Positions 47,462 to 57,364 are shown, numbered from the stretch's first letter. The stretch: 64,000 nt of DNA from Luteimonas sp. MC1825 (GCF_014764385.1 NZ_CP061714.1:2790001-2854000), one strand, 5' to 3'. Numbers and translations: made by a program. The notes: generated from the sequence alone by a model not told the origin.

Positions 47462-48406
47462 GTGCCGCCACCACGAACCATCCTGCTGCGCGTGTTCGCA
47501 GCCGCCGCGCTGGCCTGCGCGGTCTCGGCCTGCAAGCCCGCGGCTGAGGCACCCGCCACGGCGGCTGGGCGCGGCGATACCAGTCGTCCGGTGCTGGCGG
47601 TGCAGCTGCTGAGCCGGCACCTGCGCGACAACGATTTTGCCGCCTTCGCGCGTGACGCCGTGCCTCCCGCGCTGCACACCCGCCTGGAACGGGCCTGGCG
47701 CGACGGCCGCAGCCGTTGGCCGCTGGACGAGCTGCCCTTCAATGACCGCATCCCGTCGGTGCTCGCCGCGCTCGCCGCGCCGGACGCGGACACCGCGCTG
47801 CGCAAGGACTTCGACCGCCAGTTCTCGGGTGCGGGCGGTGAAATCCGCGCCGCCGCGACCACGCTCGGGGTGTTCGGCGTTCAGTACGTGGATCACCAGG
47901 GTGATTTCAGCCCCGCCGAACGCGCCCACTACGCGCAGCTGGTGACCGCCGCGGCACGCTGGGCACAACGCGCGCCGCTGGCCGACCGCGCACGCGCGCA
48001 CGCGGCCATCGCGCGCCTGGCGGCCGCGGCCCGTGCGGCGGAACTGGGCAACGCCGACAAGGAGGCCTGGTCGGCGCTCGGCATGGACGCCACGCTGCGT
48101 CGCATCGGCCGCTTCAGTGGCGAGGCGAAGGCGGTGCTCGCCGGCTACGGGCTGGGCCTTGACGACAGCCTGGACGGGCTGGAGGCGAGCCTGCACATGC
48201 AGGCCGGCGATTACGCCGAGGTCCGCCTGCGTTACCTGCTCGCCGGCGACCCGATCGATGCGCTGATCCCGGTCGAACGCCTGGGTGGCCAGTGGTACGT
48301 CAGCGACTTCCTGCGCCACGCCCAGGCCGCCGCGGGCGTCCCGGCCCGCCCCGCCAGCCCGCAGCGGACCGCGCCGCTGCCCGACGGCCCGGCCGCCGCA
48401 CCCTGA
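47462..48406 (+). CDS. Hypothetical lipoprotein
   Basis: This 314-residue protein of unknown function has a signal peptide ending in the lipobox VSAC (then KPAAEAP). The body is helical (LAVQLLSRHLRDNDFAAFARD, then AVLAGYGLGLDDSLDGLE) with a Pro/Ala-rich tail. GTG 47462 is chosen because a GGGGAGGGA site lies about 7 bases upstream; an ATG 30 bases earlier has none. No catalytic motif is seen. Confidence 0.72.
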   Translation: MPPPRTILLRVFAAAALACAVSACKPAAEAPATAAGRGDTSRPVLAVQLLSRHLRDNDFAAFARDAVPPALHTRLERAWRDGRSRWPLDELPFNDRIPSVLAALAAPDADTALRKDFDRQFSGAGGEIRAAATTLGVFGVQYVDHQGDFSPAERAHYAQLVTAAARWAQRAPLADRARAHAAIARLAAAARAAELGNADKEAWSALGMDATLRRIGRFSGEAKAVLAGYGLGLDDSLDGLEASLHMQAGDYAEVRLRYLLAGDPIDALIPVERLGGQWYVSDFLRHAQAAAGVPARPASPQRTAPLPDGPAAAP

Positions 48407-48438
48407 ACGCGGGCGACCGGGCGATCGGCGCGCTTGGG

Positions 48439-48444
48439 CATAAT
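48439..48444 (+). promoter_or_regulatory. -10 element of plsB (near-leaderless)
   Basis: CATAAT ends 7 bases before ATG 48452 and supports that start over an in-frame ATG at 48443, which lies within the element. Confidence 0.5.
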
Positions 48445-48451
48445 GCCGAAG

Positions 48452-51232
48452 ATGCCTGACCAACCTTCCCTGTTCGACAGCAGCCCGGAGCCCGCAAGGC
48501 CCGACAGCACGGATGTCCCCGGCGCTGCGGCGCAGGAGGATCCCGTGCCCGCTGCCGCCGCGCCGGACACACGCCACGGAAGCGACGCGCGCGACACGGT
48601 GCAGCCCGGCGATGCGGACGTGCTGCGCGCCCCCGCCCGCCCGCGCGCCGCGCCGCGTGCGCAGCGTTCGCTCCGGGCGCGGCTGCTTGGCGGCGTGCTC
48701 GCGCCATGGATCGGGCTCAAGATCGAGCCGGCGTCCCCGGGCGCCGGCATCGACACACGCCTGGTCTGCTATGTCCTCGAGGATTACGGCCTGTCCAACG
48801 CCCTGATCCTGGACCGCGCCTGCCGCGAGGCCGGCCTGCCATCGCCACTGCGGCCGCTGCCGGGCGATCCGCTGGGCCGCAAGCGTGCCTACGTGGCGCT
48901 GTCGCGACGCAATGCCGGCAATGCCCTGGCGCTGGCGACGCAGATCGCCACCCAGCAGCCGAAGCCGCCGAAGAAGAACCATTCCGACTCGCTCGCCCGC
49001 CTGCTCGCGGCGCACCGCCTGGATCCCTCCCTCGACGTGCAGCTGGTGCCGGTGTCGATCTTCGTCGGGCGCTCGCCGGACAAGAACAGCGGCTGGTTCT
49101 CGGTGCTGTTCTCGGAGAACTGGACCATCGTCGGCCGTTTCCGCAGGCTGCTGGCGATCCTGCTCAACGGCCGCGACACCCTGGTGCGGTTCTCGCCGGC
49201 GATCGACCTGCAGGGCGTGATCGCCGAAGGCCTCGATGCCGAACGCGAGGTGCGCAAGCTCTCGCGCGTGCTGCGCACGCACTTCAACCGCATCCGCGCG
49301 GCGGTGATCGGCCCGGACCTCTCCACGCGCCGCCTGCTGGTCGACAAGGTGCTGTCCGCGCAGCCGGTGCGCGACGCGATCGCCGACCAGGCGCGGCGCG
49401 AGGGCGCGCCCGGCGACAAGGCCCAGGCCGAGGCCTGGAAGAAGGCGCACGGCTACGCCTACGAGATCGCGGCCGACTACGCGCATCCGGTGGTGCGTTC
49501 CGCCAGCTTCCTGCTGTCCACGGTGTGGAACCGGATCTTCCGCGGCGTGCTGGTGCACCACCTCGACAACCTCAAGGCCGCGGCGCCGGGCCATGAAGTG
49601 GTCTACGTGCCCTGCCACCGCAGCCACATGGACTACCTGCTGCTCAGCTACCTGCTGTACACGCGCGGCATCGTGCCGCCGCACATCGCCGCGGGTATCA
49701 ACCTCAACCTGCCGGTGATCGGCACCATCCTGCGCAAGGGTGGCGCGTTCTTCATCCGCCGCAGCTTCCGCGGCAACGCGCTGTACTCGGCGGTGTTCAC
49801 GGAGTACGTGGCGCAACTGGTGGCCGGCGGCTACTCCATCGAGTACTTCATCGAGGGCGGGCGTTCGCGCACCGGGCGCCTGCTGCAACCCAAGGGCGGC
49901 ATGGTGGCGATGACGGTGCGCGCGTTCCTGCGCCAGCCGACGCGGCCGGTGCTGTTCCAGCCGGTGTACATCGGCTACGAGAAGCTGATGGAGGGCAACA
50001 GCTACCTCGACGAGCTGTCCGGCAAGCCCAAGCAGGGCGAGTCCATCTGGGCCCTGCTGTGGGGCATCCCCAAGGTGCTGCGGCAGAACTACGGCCAAGT
50101 GGTGGTGAACTTCGGCCAGCCGATCGCGCTCGCCGACATGCTGGCCGAACACGCCGCCGCCTGGGACGGCAAGCCCCTGCCCGACGAGGAAAAACCCGCC
50201 TGGCTGTCGACCACGGTCGATGCCACCGCGCAGCGCATCCAGGAACGCGTCAACGCCGCCGCCGACGTCAACCCGATCAACCTGCTGGCGCTGGCCCTGC
50301 TGTCCACGCCCAAGCACGCGATGGGCGAGGCCGACCTGGTCGCGCAGATCGTGTTGTCGAAGAAGCTGCTGGCCGAGGTGCCCTACAGCCCGCTGGTCAC
50401 CGTGACCCCGCACGCGCCGGAGCAGATCATCGCCCACGGCGAGGAGATCGGTGTGCTGCACCGCGTGGCGCATCCGCTTGGCGACGTGCTGCGCGTGAAC
50501 GGCGATACCGCGGTGCTGCTGTCGTACTTCCGCAACAACGTGGTGCATCTGTTCACTGCTTCGGCGTGGATCGCGTGCTGCTTCCTGCACAACCGGCGCA
50601 TGGCGCGCGACAGCCTGCTGCGCATCGGCCGCGCGATGTACCCGTTCCTGCAGGGCGAACTGTTCCTGCCCTGGGACGAGGACGGCTTTGCCGCGCGCAT
50701 CGACCAGACCATCGCGCTGTTCATCCGCGAGGGCCTGCTGGAGCGCGTCGGTGACGACGACGGCGGCATCCTCGCCCGCCACCCGGGGCAGTCCGACGAG
50801 GTCTTCCGCCTGCGCGCGCTCGGCCATCCGCTGCAGCAGGCGTTCGAGCGCTACTACATCGCGATTTCGGTGCTGGCCAAGAACGGCTCCGGCGCGCTCG
50901 GCACCGGCGAACTGGAAACCCTGTGCCAGCTGGCGGCGCAGCGCCTGAGCCTGCTGTACGCGCCGGCGGCACCGGAGTTCTTCGACAAGACGCTGTTCCG
51001 CGGCTTCATCCAGAAGCTGCGCGAGCTCGGCCTGGTGAAGCTGGACCACAACAGCAAGCTCGCCTTCGACCAGCGCCTGGACACCTGGGCCAAGGACGCC
51101 AAGGTCATCCTCGGCCGCGAGCTGCGCCACACCATCGAGAAGATCAGCCCCGAGGCGGTCAAACCCGTGCCGCAGCCGGGCCCGGCTGCGCCGGAGCCCG
51201 CCGCCGCGACGGACGACCTGCCCGCGCGCTGA
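48452..51232 (+). CDS. plsB: Glycerol-3-phosphate acyltransferase PlsB
   Basis: This 926-residue membrane-associated enzyme makes 1-acyl-glycerol-3-phosphate, the first step of phospholipid synthesis. The acyltransferase motif I HRSHMD carries His389, with GGAFFIRRSF as motif II and FIEGGRSRTGRLL as motif III. The N-terminal 70 residues are Pro/Ala-rich and variable. The length is slightly above the E. coli enzyme (807) owing to both termini. Confidence 0.96.
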   Translation: MPDQPSLFDSSPEPARPDSTDVPGAAAQEDPVPAAAAPDTRHGSDARDTVQPGDADVLRAPARPRAAPRAQRSLRARLLGGVLAPWIGLKIEPASPGAGIDTRLVCYVLEDYGLSNALILDRACREAGLPSPLRPLPGDPLGRKRAYVALSRRNAGNALALATQIATQQPKPPKKNHSDSLARLLAAHRLDPSLDVQLVPVSIFVGRSPDKNSGWFSVLFSENWTIVGRFRRLLAILLNGRDTLVRFSPAIDLQGVIAEGLDAEREVRKLSRVLRTHFNRIRAAVIGPDLSTRRLLVDKVLSAQPVRDAIADQARREGAPGDKAQAEAWKKAHGYAYEIAADYAHPVVRSASFLLSTVWNRIFRGVLVHHLDNLKAAAPGHEVVYVPCHRSHMDYLLLSYLLYTRGIVPPHIAAGINLNLPVIGTILRKGGAFFIRRSFRGNALYSAVFTEYVAQLVAGGYSIEYFIEGGRSRTGRLLQPKGGMVAMTVRAFLRQPTRPVLFQPVYIGYEKLMEGNSYLDELSGKPKQGESIWALLWGIPKVLRQNYGQVVVNFGQPIALADMLAEHAAAWDGKPLPDEEKPAWLSTTVDATAQRIQERVNAAADVNPINLLALALLSTPKHAMGEADLVAQIVLSKKLLAEVPYSPLVTVTPHAPEQIIAHGEEIGVLHRVAHPLGDVLRVNGDTAVLLSYFRNNVVHLFTASAWIACCFLHNRRMARDSLLRIGRAMYPFLQGELFLPWDEDGFAARIDQTIALFIREGLLERVGDDDGGILARHPGQSDEVFRLRALGHPLQQAFERYYIAISVLAKNGSGALGTGELETLCQLAAQRLSLLYAPAAPEFFDKTLFRGFIQKLRELGLVKLDHNSKLAFDQRLDTWAKDAKVILGRELRHTIEKISPEAVKPVPQPGPAAPEPAAATDDLPAR

Positions 51233-51343
51233 CCGGCGCGCACTATCGGCGGCGCGGGGGCGCCGGCACCTCGACGCCGATGTCTGGCGCTACTGGCGCA
51301 GCAGCGCTGCCCTGACGCTGCGCTGGTGACGGCCCGCCGCGGC

Positions 51344-51559
51344 TCAGGCGGGTTGGTCGGGAATCAGCGCCGACTCCATCCGCTCGATGCAGTCCTTGAT
51401 CTGCAGCTTGCGCTTCTTCAGGCGCTTGAGGACCAGTTCATCGGTCTGGATGTCGATGTGCAGGCGCTCGATGGCCAGGTCGAGGTCACGGTGTTCGACG
51501 CGCAGCGCGACGAGGCGTTGCGTGAGGCGGGCCAGTTCGGTGGTGTCCGGCGGATGCAT
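51344..51559 (-). CDS. YdcH-family (DUF465) small protein
   Basis: This 71-residue coiled-coil protein begins MHPPDTTELARLTQRLVAL and ends with the DUF465-typical LVLKRLKKRKLQIKDCIE. The family is widespread in proteobacteria, but its function is not established. It is divergent from ttcA, and a TGTAAT hexamer on the minus strand lies 11 bases before the ATG. Confidence 0.85.
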   Translation of the reverse strand: MHPPDTTELARLTQRLVALRVEHRDLDLAIERLHIDIQTDELVLKRLKKRKLQIKDCIERMESALIPDQPA

Positions 51560-51625
51560 CTGCGCTCGAGATTACACGGCGGGCGGCGCCGGCGCGACGG
51601 CCGCGGCCCGACGGTGGGCAGCCGG

Positions 51626-51631
51626 TAGAAT
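51626..51631 (+). promoter_or_regulatory. -10 element of ttcA (near-leaderless)
   Basis: TAGAAT ends 9 bases before ATG 51641. Confidence 0.55.
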
Positions 51632-51640
51632 GGCCTGCTG

Positions 51641-52495
51641 ATGAGTACCGTCCTGTCCCTCGCCGCCCCGACCCCGCGCAAGCCGCGCGCCGACGCACCG
51701 GCAGCGCAGCTGGCCAGTCGCCTGCGCCACCAGGTCGGCCGCGCGATCGCCGATTTCGGCATGATCGGGGACGGCGACAGGGTGATGGTGTGCCTGTCCG
51801 GCGGCAAGGACAGCTACACCCTGCTGGACATCCTGCTGCAGCTGCAGAAGAAGGCGCCGGTGTCGTTCTCGCTCACCGCGGTCAACCTCGACCAGAAGCA
51901 GCCCGGGTTTCCGGCGCATGTGCTCCCCGCTTACCTGCGCGCGCGCGGCGTGGACTTCCACGTCATCGAGCAGGACACCTACTCGGTGGTCGCGCGCGTG
52001 GTGCCGGAAGGCAGGACCATGTGCGCACTGTGCTCGCGCCTGCGCCGCGGCGCGCTGTACGCGCACGCGGCCGAGCATGGATTCACGCGCATCGCGCTGG
52101 GCCACCACCGCGACGACATGGTGGCGACGTTCTTCCTCAACATGTTCTTCCACGCGAAGCTCGCCGGCATGCCGCCCAAGCTCCTGAGCGACGACGGCCG
52201 CCACGTGGTGATCCGCCCGCTGGCCTACGTGGCCGAGGCCGACATCGCCGCGTATGCGGACGCCATGCGCTTCCCGATCATTCCCTGCAACCTGTGCGGC
52301 TCGCAGGAGAACCTGCAGCGCGTGCAGGTGCAGCGGATGATGGCGGACTGGGAGCGCGCGTCGCCCGGCCGCATCGACCAGATCGCGCGCGCCCTGGGCG
52401 ACGTCCGCCCCGCGCAACTGGGCGACCCGGCGCTGTTCGACTTCGCCGCCCTCGGCCGCGGCGATTCCGGGCCCGCACCCCGTACCGAGCACTGA
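51641..52495 (+). CDS. ttcA: tRNA 2-thiocytidine(32) synthetase TtcA
   Basis: This 284-residue enzyme thiolates C32 of tRNA anticodon loops using ATP and an iron-sulfur cluster. The PP-loop SGGKDS binds ATP, and the cysteine pairs CALC and CNLC ([10 protein letters not shown]) are the TtcA signature that separates it from TilS. The [15 protein letters not shown] motif is intact. A typical length and a -10 element right upstream support the start. Confidence 0.96.
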   Translation: MSTVLSLAAPTPRKPRADAPAAQLASRLRHQVGRAIADFGMIGDGDRVMVCLSGGKDSYTLLDILLQLQKKAPVSFSLTAVNLDQKQPGFPAHVLPAYLRARGVDFHVIEQDTYSVVARVVPEGRTMCALCSRLRRGALYAHAAEHGFTRIALGHHRDDMVATFFLNMFFHAKLAGMPPKLLSDDGRHVVIRPLAYVAEADIAAYADAMRFPIIPCNLCGSQENLQRVQVQRMMADWERASPGRIDQIARALGDVRPAQLGDPALFDFAALGRGDSGPAPRTEH

Positions 52496-52514
52496 CCCCA
52501 CGCACGATGGCCGG

Positions 52515-52532
52515 CTTCCCGCACATGCGGGA
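52515..52532. repeat. TTCCCGC-N4-GCGGGAA palindrome, second copy
   Basis: A 7-bp stem (TTCCCGC / GCGGGAA) with a four-base loop and flanking ...AACGACGC lies between ttcA and rdgC. It shares its core with the element at 13648-13667 and matches the style of dispersed intergenic palindromes in Lysobacter-like genomes. Confidence 0.5.
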
Positions 52533-52578
52533 ACGACGCGCCATTGCCCCCGACACACCGATCCTGGATTGCCCCCGC

Positions 52579-53484
52579 ATGTTCTTTCGCAACCTCACGC
52601 TGTTCCGCTTCCCCACCTCGCTCGATCTTGCCGCACTCGATGACGCGCTCGCCGCGCAGCCGCTGAAGCCGGTCGGCCCGCTGGAACTCTCCTCGCGCGG
52701 CTTCGTCGCGCCGCTCGGCCGCGACACCGAAGCGCTCGCGCACCGCGTGCCCGACGCCATCTGGGTCGCCGTGGGCGGCGAGGACCGCCTGCTGCCGTCG
52801 GCGGTGGTCAACGACATGCTCGCGCGCAAGCTCGACGAGCTGGAAGAACGCGAAGGCCGCCGTCCGGGCGGCCGCGCGCGCAAGCGCCTGAAGGACGACC
52901 TGGTGCACGAACTGCTGCCGCGCGCGTTCGTGCGCCCGACCCGCACCGACGCGATGATCGACCTGCGCAACGGCCTGTGCATCGTCGACTCTTCGTCGCG
53001 CAAGAGCGCCGAGGCGGTGGTGTCGCAGCTTCGCGAGGCGCTGGGCAGCTTCCCGGCGCTGCCGCTGAACGCGGAAGTCGCGCCGCGCAGCGTGCTCACC
53101 GGCTGGATCGCCGGCGAGGCGCTTCCCGACGGCCTGGCGCTTGGCGAGGAATGCGAGATGAAGGACGCCAACGACAAGGGCGCGGTGGTGAAGTGCCAGC
53201 GCCAGGACCTCGGCAGCGACGAGATCACCCACCACCTGGAGGCCGGCAAGCAGGTCACGCGCCTGGCGCTCACCCTCGACGACCACGTGTCGTTCGTGCT
53301 CGGCGAAGACCTGGTGGTGCGCAAGCTGAAGTTCCTCGACGGCGTGGTCGACCAGCTCGACAGCGGCGACCGCGCCGACCAGCGCGCCGAACTCGACGCG
53401 CAGTTCGCGTTGATGTCGGCGGAGGTGCGCCGCCTGTTCGAAGTGCTGGAGCCCGCGCTCAAGTTGTCGCGCGTCGACGCCTGA
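52579..53484 (+). CDS. rdgC: Recombination-associated protein RdgC
   Basis: This 301-residue protein starts MFFRNLTLFRFP, the RdgC hallmark, and keeps the family length and the RPTRTDAMIDL and LTGWIAGEALPDG segments. RdgC is a ring-shaped, nucleoid-associated DNA-binding protein that restrains RecA. ATG 52579 starts the conserved N-terminus. Confidence 0.97.
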   Translation: MFFRNLTLFRFPTSLDLAALDDALAAQPLKPVGPLELSSRGFVAPLGRDTEALAHRVPDAIWVAVGGEDRLLPSAVVNDMLARKLDELEEREGRRPGGRARKRLKDDLVHELLPRAFVRPTRTDAMIDLRNGLCIVDSSSRKSAEAVVSQLREALGSFPALPLNAEVAPRSVLTGWIAGEALPDGLALGEECEMKDANDKGAVVKCQRQDLGSDEITHHLEAGKQVTRLALTLDDHVSFVLGEDLVVRKLKFLDGVVDQLDSGDRADQRAELDAQFALMSAEVRRLFEVLEPALKLSRVDA

Positions 53485-53546
53485 ACGCGTGCATCGCAAC
53501 GGCGCGCGCGCATCCGGCGCGCGTGCGCGTTGCGTGCGCGCACCGG

Positions 53547-53552
53547 TAGAAT
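53547..53552 (+). promoter_or_regulatory. -10 element of the YgjP-like gene (leaderless)
   Basis: TAGAAT ends 6 bases before ATG 53559. Confidence 0.55.
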
Positions 53553-53558
53553 GCGCGC

Positions 53559-54371
53559 ATGTCGTCCCTGCTCCGCCTGCTGCTTCCGAAGTCCATTGCA
53601 CCGGGCACCCGCAACGTCCAGCGCGACACCGTCGCGCTCGCCATGGACGATGGCAGCTCCATTGATGTGCTGCGCGTGCGCGATCCGCGCGCGCGCCGCG
53701 TACGCCTGTCGGTCGATGAACGCGGAGCGCGCCTGACGCTCCCGCCGCGCGCCAGCCTGGACGCGGGCGAGCGCTTCCTGCGCGAACACAGCGACTGGCT
53801 GCAGGCGCAACTGCGCGCGCACGCCATCGACCACATCACGCCGCTGCAGCGCGGCGTCACCGACACGCTTCCGTTGCGGGGCGAACTGCTGCCCCTGCGC
53901 TGGGAGCGCGGACGCTTCGCCTGCGTGGTGCGCGATGCCGACGGCCTCGTGTTCCGCGATACCGCGCGTGGCGGCGGCACCGCGCTGCGCCGCGCACTGC
54001 GCGAGTTCTACGAGAGCGAAGCGCGCGCCGACGTCGGCCGCTGGCTGCCCGGCTACCTGCCCGGACTGCCGCGCGCGCCCGCGCGCCTGCGCCTGAAGCC
54101 GATGTCCTCGCAGTGGGGTTCGCTGGCGCCGGACGGCACGCTCGCGCTCGACCTGGCGCTGGTGCTCGGCCGTCCCTCCGCGTTCGAATACGTGCTGGTG
54201 CACGAGCTCTGCCACCTGCTGCGCGCCGATCATTCCCCGGCGTTCTGGCACGAGGTCGAGGCGCGCTGCCCGGGCTGGCGCGCCGAGCGCGACTACTTCC
54301 GCAGCGAGGGCCGCCAGCTCAAGGCGGCGCTGCGCGTGCTGCTGTCGGGCGACGGCGCCGCCACGCGTTGA
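53559..54371 (+). CDS. YgjP-like (M48/WLM-type) zinc metallopeptidase
   Basis: This 270-residue protein has a C-terminal zincin domain: VLVHELCHLLRADHSPAFW carries HExxH and the third ligand region (HSPAFW). The preceding LKPMSSQWGSLAPDGTLALD segment is the YgjP/DUF45 signature. The N-terminal part is a beta domain (RRVRLSVDERGARLTLPPR). It is cytosolic, with no signal peptide; substrates are unknown for the family. Confidence 0.88.
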   Translation: MSSLLRLLLPKSIAPGTRNVQRDTVALAMDDGSSIDVLRVRDPRARRVRLSVDERGARLTLPPRASLDAGERFLREHSDWLQAQLRAHAIDHITPLQRGVTDTLPLRGELLPLRWERGRFACVVRDADGLVFRDTARGGGTALRRALREFYESEARADVGRWLPGYLPGLPRAPARLRLKPMSSQWGSLAPDGTLALDLALVLGRPSAFEYVLVHELCHLLRADHSPAFWHEVEARCPGWRAERDYFRSEGRQLKAALRVLLSGDGAATR

Positions 54372-54386
54372 CGCGCCGCGCCGCGC

Positions 54387-55229
54387 TCAGCGGAGCAGGA
54401 AATCGCCGATCGCGTCGGCCACCGCCTGCGGGTCTTCCATGTGCAGGTGGTGGCTGCCGGCGATGATGGTCACGTCGCCATCGGGCAGGCGCGCTGCGCG
54501 CGCGCGGCGCAGCGCATCGGGCAGGTAGGCCTGCGCGGGGTCGGCGAACACCACCCGCGTCGGACAGGTGATGCCGGCCACCAGCTCGTCGACCTGCGCC
54601 TCGGTCATGCGCACCATGGTCGGCAGGGTCAGGCGCGGATCGCTGCTCCAGCTCCAGCCACCCTCCACCGCCACCACGCCGCGCTCCACCAGCAGCCGCG
54701 CCACCGGCTCGGTGAGGCCGTTGGCCTGCATGCGCGCGCGCACCGCCACTTCGAGGTCGGGGAACACCCGCAGGCGCTTGGCGGGCAGCGCGCGCGTCGC
54801 GCCCACCGCCTGGCGCAGCCGGGACACGGTGTTGTCCGGGGTTTCCGAGAGCGCACCCAGCGCCTCGATCGCCACCAGCCGCGTCACCCGCTCCGGGCAC
54901 GCCGCCGCCACCAGGCTGGCGATACCGGCACCCATCGAATGGCCGAGCAGCGCGAAGCGCGCCCAGCCGAGCGCGTCGGCGATGTCGAGCACCGAATGCA
55001 CGGCACCGGCGAACGAATAGTCGGCGCCCGCGCCGAGGTGGTCGCTGGCGCCATGCCCGGGCAGGTCGACCGCGCGCAGGTCCACGCCGGAAACGTGCGG
55101 TGCGAGCGGTATGAAGCTCGCGGCGTTGTCGAGCCAGCCATGCAGCGCCAGCACCGGCGGCGCACCGGGCGTTCCGGCGCGCAGGCCGCGCACCTTCCCC
55201 AACGGCACGTCGAGTTCGAAGGCTTCCAT
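54387..55229 (-). CDS. Alpha/beta-hydrolase fold protein
   Basis: This 280-residue serine hydrolase has the oxyanion segment LALHGWLDNAASF, nucleophile elbow GHSMG and catalytic His in SHHLHME near the C-terminus. The acid is likely the Asp in VVFADPAQAY. It begins at ATG 55229 with a 1-base overlap (TGATG) onto the hemH stop, so the two are co-translated. The substrate is unknown; a lipase/esterase or hydrolytic housekeeping role is usual for this type. Confidence 0.9.
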   Translation of the reverse strand: MEAFELDVPLGKVRGLRAGTPGAPPVLALHGWLDNAASFIPLAPHVSGVDLRAVDLPGHGASDHLGAGADYSFAGAVHSVLDIADALGWARFALLGHSMGAGIASLVAAACPERVTRLVAIEALGALSETPDNTVSRLRQAVGATRALPAKRLRVFPDLEVAVRARMQANGLTEPVARLLVERGVVAVEGGWSWSSDPRLTLPTMVRMTEAQVDELVAGITCPTRVVFADPAQAYLPDALRRARAARLPDGDVTIIAGSHHLHMEDPQAVADAIGDFLLR

Positions 55230-56200
55230 CAGCGCCAGGTTGCCAGTTCGCGCGCGGCGATCGCCGCGATCGCGTCCGCATGCGCCGGCGCGTCGTTGAG
55301 GCAGGGGATATAGGCGAGTGTCTCGCCGCCATGTTCGCGGAACAGCTCCGCGTTCTGGATCGCGATCTCCTCGAGCGTCTCCAGGCAGTCGGCCGAGAAA
55401 CCGGGGCAGACCACGTCGACGCGGCGCGTGCCCGCCTGCGCCAGCGCGCGGACGGTTGCGTCGGTCGCCGGCTTCAGCCACGCGCCCGCGCCGAAGCGCG
55501 ACTGGAACGCCGTCTTCCATTCGCCATCCTCGAGTCCGAGCGCGGCGACGATCGCCCGTGCACCGGCGTGGCACTGGCGTTCGTAGGGATCACCGGCATC
55601 CACCAGCCGCTGCGGAATGCCGTGGAACGAGAACAGCAGCAGTTCGCCGCGGCCGTTGGCCTGCCAGTGCGCACGGATCGATGCGGCCACCGCGCCCACC
55701 CAGCCGGGATCGACGGAATACTCGTCCACCACGCGCGCCTGCGCGGCCGGCATCACCCGCTCCACCACGTCGACCACCGAGGCGGTGGTGGTGGTGGAGT
55801 ACTGCGGATACAGCGGCAGCACCAGCGCGCGTCCACCGGCATCACGCACGGCAGCGAGTGCGTCGGCCAGCACCGGCGCGCCGTAGCGCATGGCGTGCAC
55901 CACGCGCACGCCGGGCATGCGCGCCTGCACCGCTTCTGCCAGCCGGCGCGTATGCACCGCCAACGGCGAGCCGCCGTCCATCCACACCTGTTCGTACTTG
56001 TGCGCGACCGCCTTCGAGCGCCGTGGCAACACCGCCAGGCGCAGGATCGGCTGCCACAGCCAGCGCGGCAGCGCGACCACGCGCGGGTCGGACAGGAATT
56101 CGCCGAGGTAGGTGCGGATCGCTTCGGGCGTCGGCGCGGCGGGCGTACCGAGATTGACCAGCAACAGCGTGTCGCTGGCGGCGGGATGGGATTCGGTCAT
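55229..56200 (-). CDS. hemH: Ferrochelatase
   Basis: This 323-residue enzyme inserts Fe2+ into protoporphyrin IX in the last step of haem synthesis. The metal/porphyrin-site His lies in LLFSFHGIPQR and the conserved Glu in DCLETLEEI. The LPLYPQYSTTTTAS segment is typical. ATG 56200 (MTESHPAASDTLLLVNLGTP) begins the family's N-terminus. The hydrolase gene follows with a 1-base overlap. Confidence 0.97.
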   Translation of the reverse strand: MTESHPAASDTLLLVNLGTPAAPTPEAIRTYLGEFLSDPRVVALPRWLWQPILRLAVLPRRSKAVAHKYEQVWMDGGSPLAVHTRRLAEAVQARMPGVRVVHAMRYGAPVLADALAAVRDAGGRALVLPLYPQYSTTTTASVVDVVERVMPAAQARVVDEYSVDPGWVGAVAASIRAHWQANGRGELLLFSFHGIPQRLVDAGDPYERQCHAGARAIVAALGLEDGEWKTAFQSRFGAGAWLKPATDATVRALAQAGTRRVDVVCPGFSADCLETLEEIAIQNAELFREHGGETLAYIPCLNDAPAHADAIAAIAARELATWR

Positions 56201-56371
56201 GGGGGATGGCTTCGCGGGATGCGCGTGGCGTTCGGCAACAGGCTGCAGTTTACGGGTTCGCCGCCTCATCGCCGATTCATCGCCGCGCGCATAGCCTGAC
56301 GGCCTGCGCGACGCGGTCGACATCGTGCGTCGCCCGCCGCATCCTCGTGCCATCCCTTTCCGGAGTCCGCC

Positions 56372-57286
56372 ATGTCCGCCACGCGTAACCAGCTCCGCTT
56401 GCCCGCGCTTGCCGCCGCGCTCGCGCTCGCCCTCGTCGCCGCGCCCGCCGTTGCCGGGCCGGACCAGGATGCGCGCGCGCTGAACGCCGTGCGCGTGCTG
56501 ACCGACATCCAGCAGATCCCGGAGTCGGGGATCCCGGACAAGCTGTTCGACGAGGCCCGCGCGATCGTGGTGGTGCCCGACACCATCAAGGCCGGCCTGG
56601 TGCTCGGCGGCCGCCGCGGCCGCGGGCTGATGTCGGTCAAGAATCCCGACGGCACCTGGTCCAACCCGAGCTTCGTGACCCTCACCGGCGGCAGCATCGG
56701 CTTCCAGGCCGGCGTGCAGTCGGCCGACGTGGTGCTGGTGTTCCGCAGCGACCGCGGCCTGGAATCGATCGTCAACGGCAAGTTCACCCTCGGCGCCGAC
56801 GCCGCGGTGGCTGCCGGCCCGCTCGGCCGCAATGCCTCCACCGCCACCGACGGCGAACTCAAGGCCGAGATCTGGTCGTGGTCGCGCGCGCGCGGCCTGT
56901 TCGCCGGCGTGGCGCTCGACGGCGCGGTGCTGTCGATCGACGACTCCGCCAACGAGTCCGTCTACGGCCGCGACACCACGCCGCGGATGATCTTCGAGGG
57001 CCGTGCCAGGGGCCAGCCGTCGGCCGCGGTCGTGGATTTCCGCGACCGCCTGGAAGAAGCCACCGCGCTGGCGCGCAGCAACCGCGGCACGACCGCGGGC
57101 GCGCCCCGCACGGCCCCGGCCACCCTGCCGGCCGCTGCCGGCACCGCGGTGGTCGACACCCGGCCCATCGACGCGGGCAACACGCTGGCGGCGCCTTCCG
57201 CGTTCGAACCGGTCGAGGACAGCCCGGTGCTTGCCGAGCCGCTGCCCGAATCGCTGCCCGAGCCGCTCCCCGAACCGGGCTGGTGA
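56372..57286 (+). CDS. Exported SYLF/YSC84-domain lipid-binding protein
   Basis: This 304-residue protein has a signal peptide (LPALAAALALALVAAPAVAG) and a SYLF domain (IVVVPDTIKAGLVLGGRRG, SVKNPDGTWSNPSFVTLTGG, LVFRSDRGLESIVNGKFTLG). SYLF domains bind lipids, here presumably in the periplasm. The C-terminal 50 residues are Pro/Glu/Ala-rich and probably disordered (PESLPEPLPEPGW). A terminator follows. Confidence 0.92.
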   Translation: MSATRNQLRLPALAAALALALVAAPAVAGPDQDARALNAVRVLTDIQQIPESGIPDKLFDEARAIVVVPDTIKAGLVLGGRRGRGLMSVKNPDGTWSNPSFVTLTGGSIGFQAGVQSADVVLVFRSDRGLESIVNGKFTLGADAAVAAGPLGRNASTATDGELKAEIWSWSRARGLFAGVALDGAVLSIDDSANESVYGRDTTPRMIFEGRARGQPSAAVVDFRDRLEEATALARSNRGTTAGAPRTAPATLPAAAGTAVVDTRPIDAGNTLAAPSAFEPVEDSPVLAEPLPESLPEPLPEPGW

Positions 57287-57292
57287 GCGCGC

Positions 57293-57329
57293 ACGCCCCG
57301 CCGGCACGCGTCGCGCGGGGCGTCTTGTT
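57293..57329 (+). terminator. Terminator between the SYLF gene and tatA
   Basis: A 9-bp stem ACGCCCCGC / GCGGGGCGT with a 13-base loop is followed by CTTGTTAT, just after the SYLF gene stop. Confidence 0.75.
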
Positions 57330-57364
57330 ATCCTGAGCGCCCGACGCATTCCAGGTAGAGCAGC

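Noticed and set aside
46088..51130. Open frame of 1680 codons on the minus strand opposite several plus-strand genes
   Set aside because: It runs through plsB and three other genes and shows only low-complexity Arg/His/Gln-rich sequence; plsB itself is unmistakable on the other strand.
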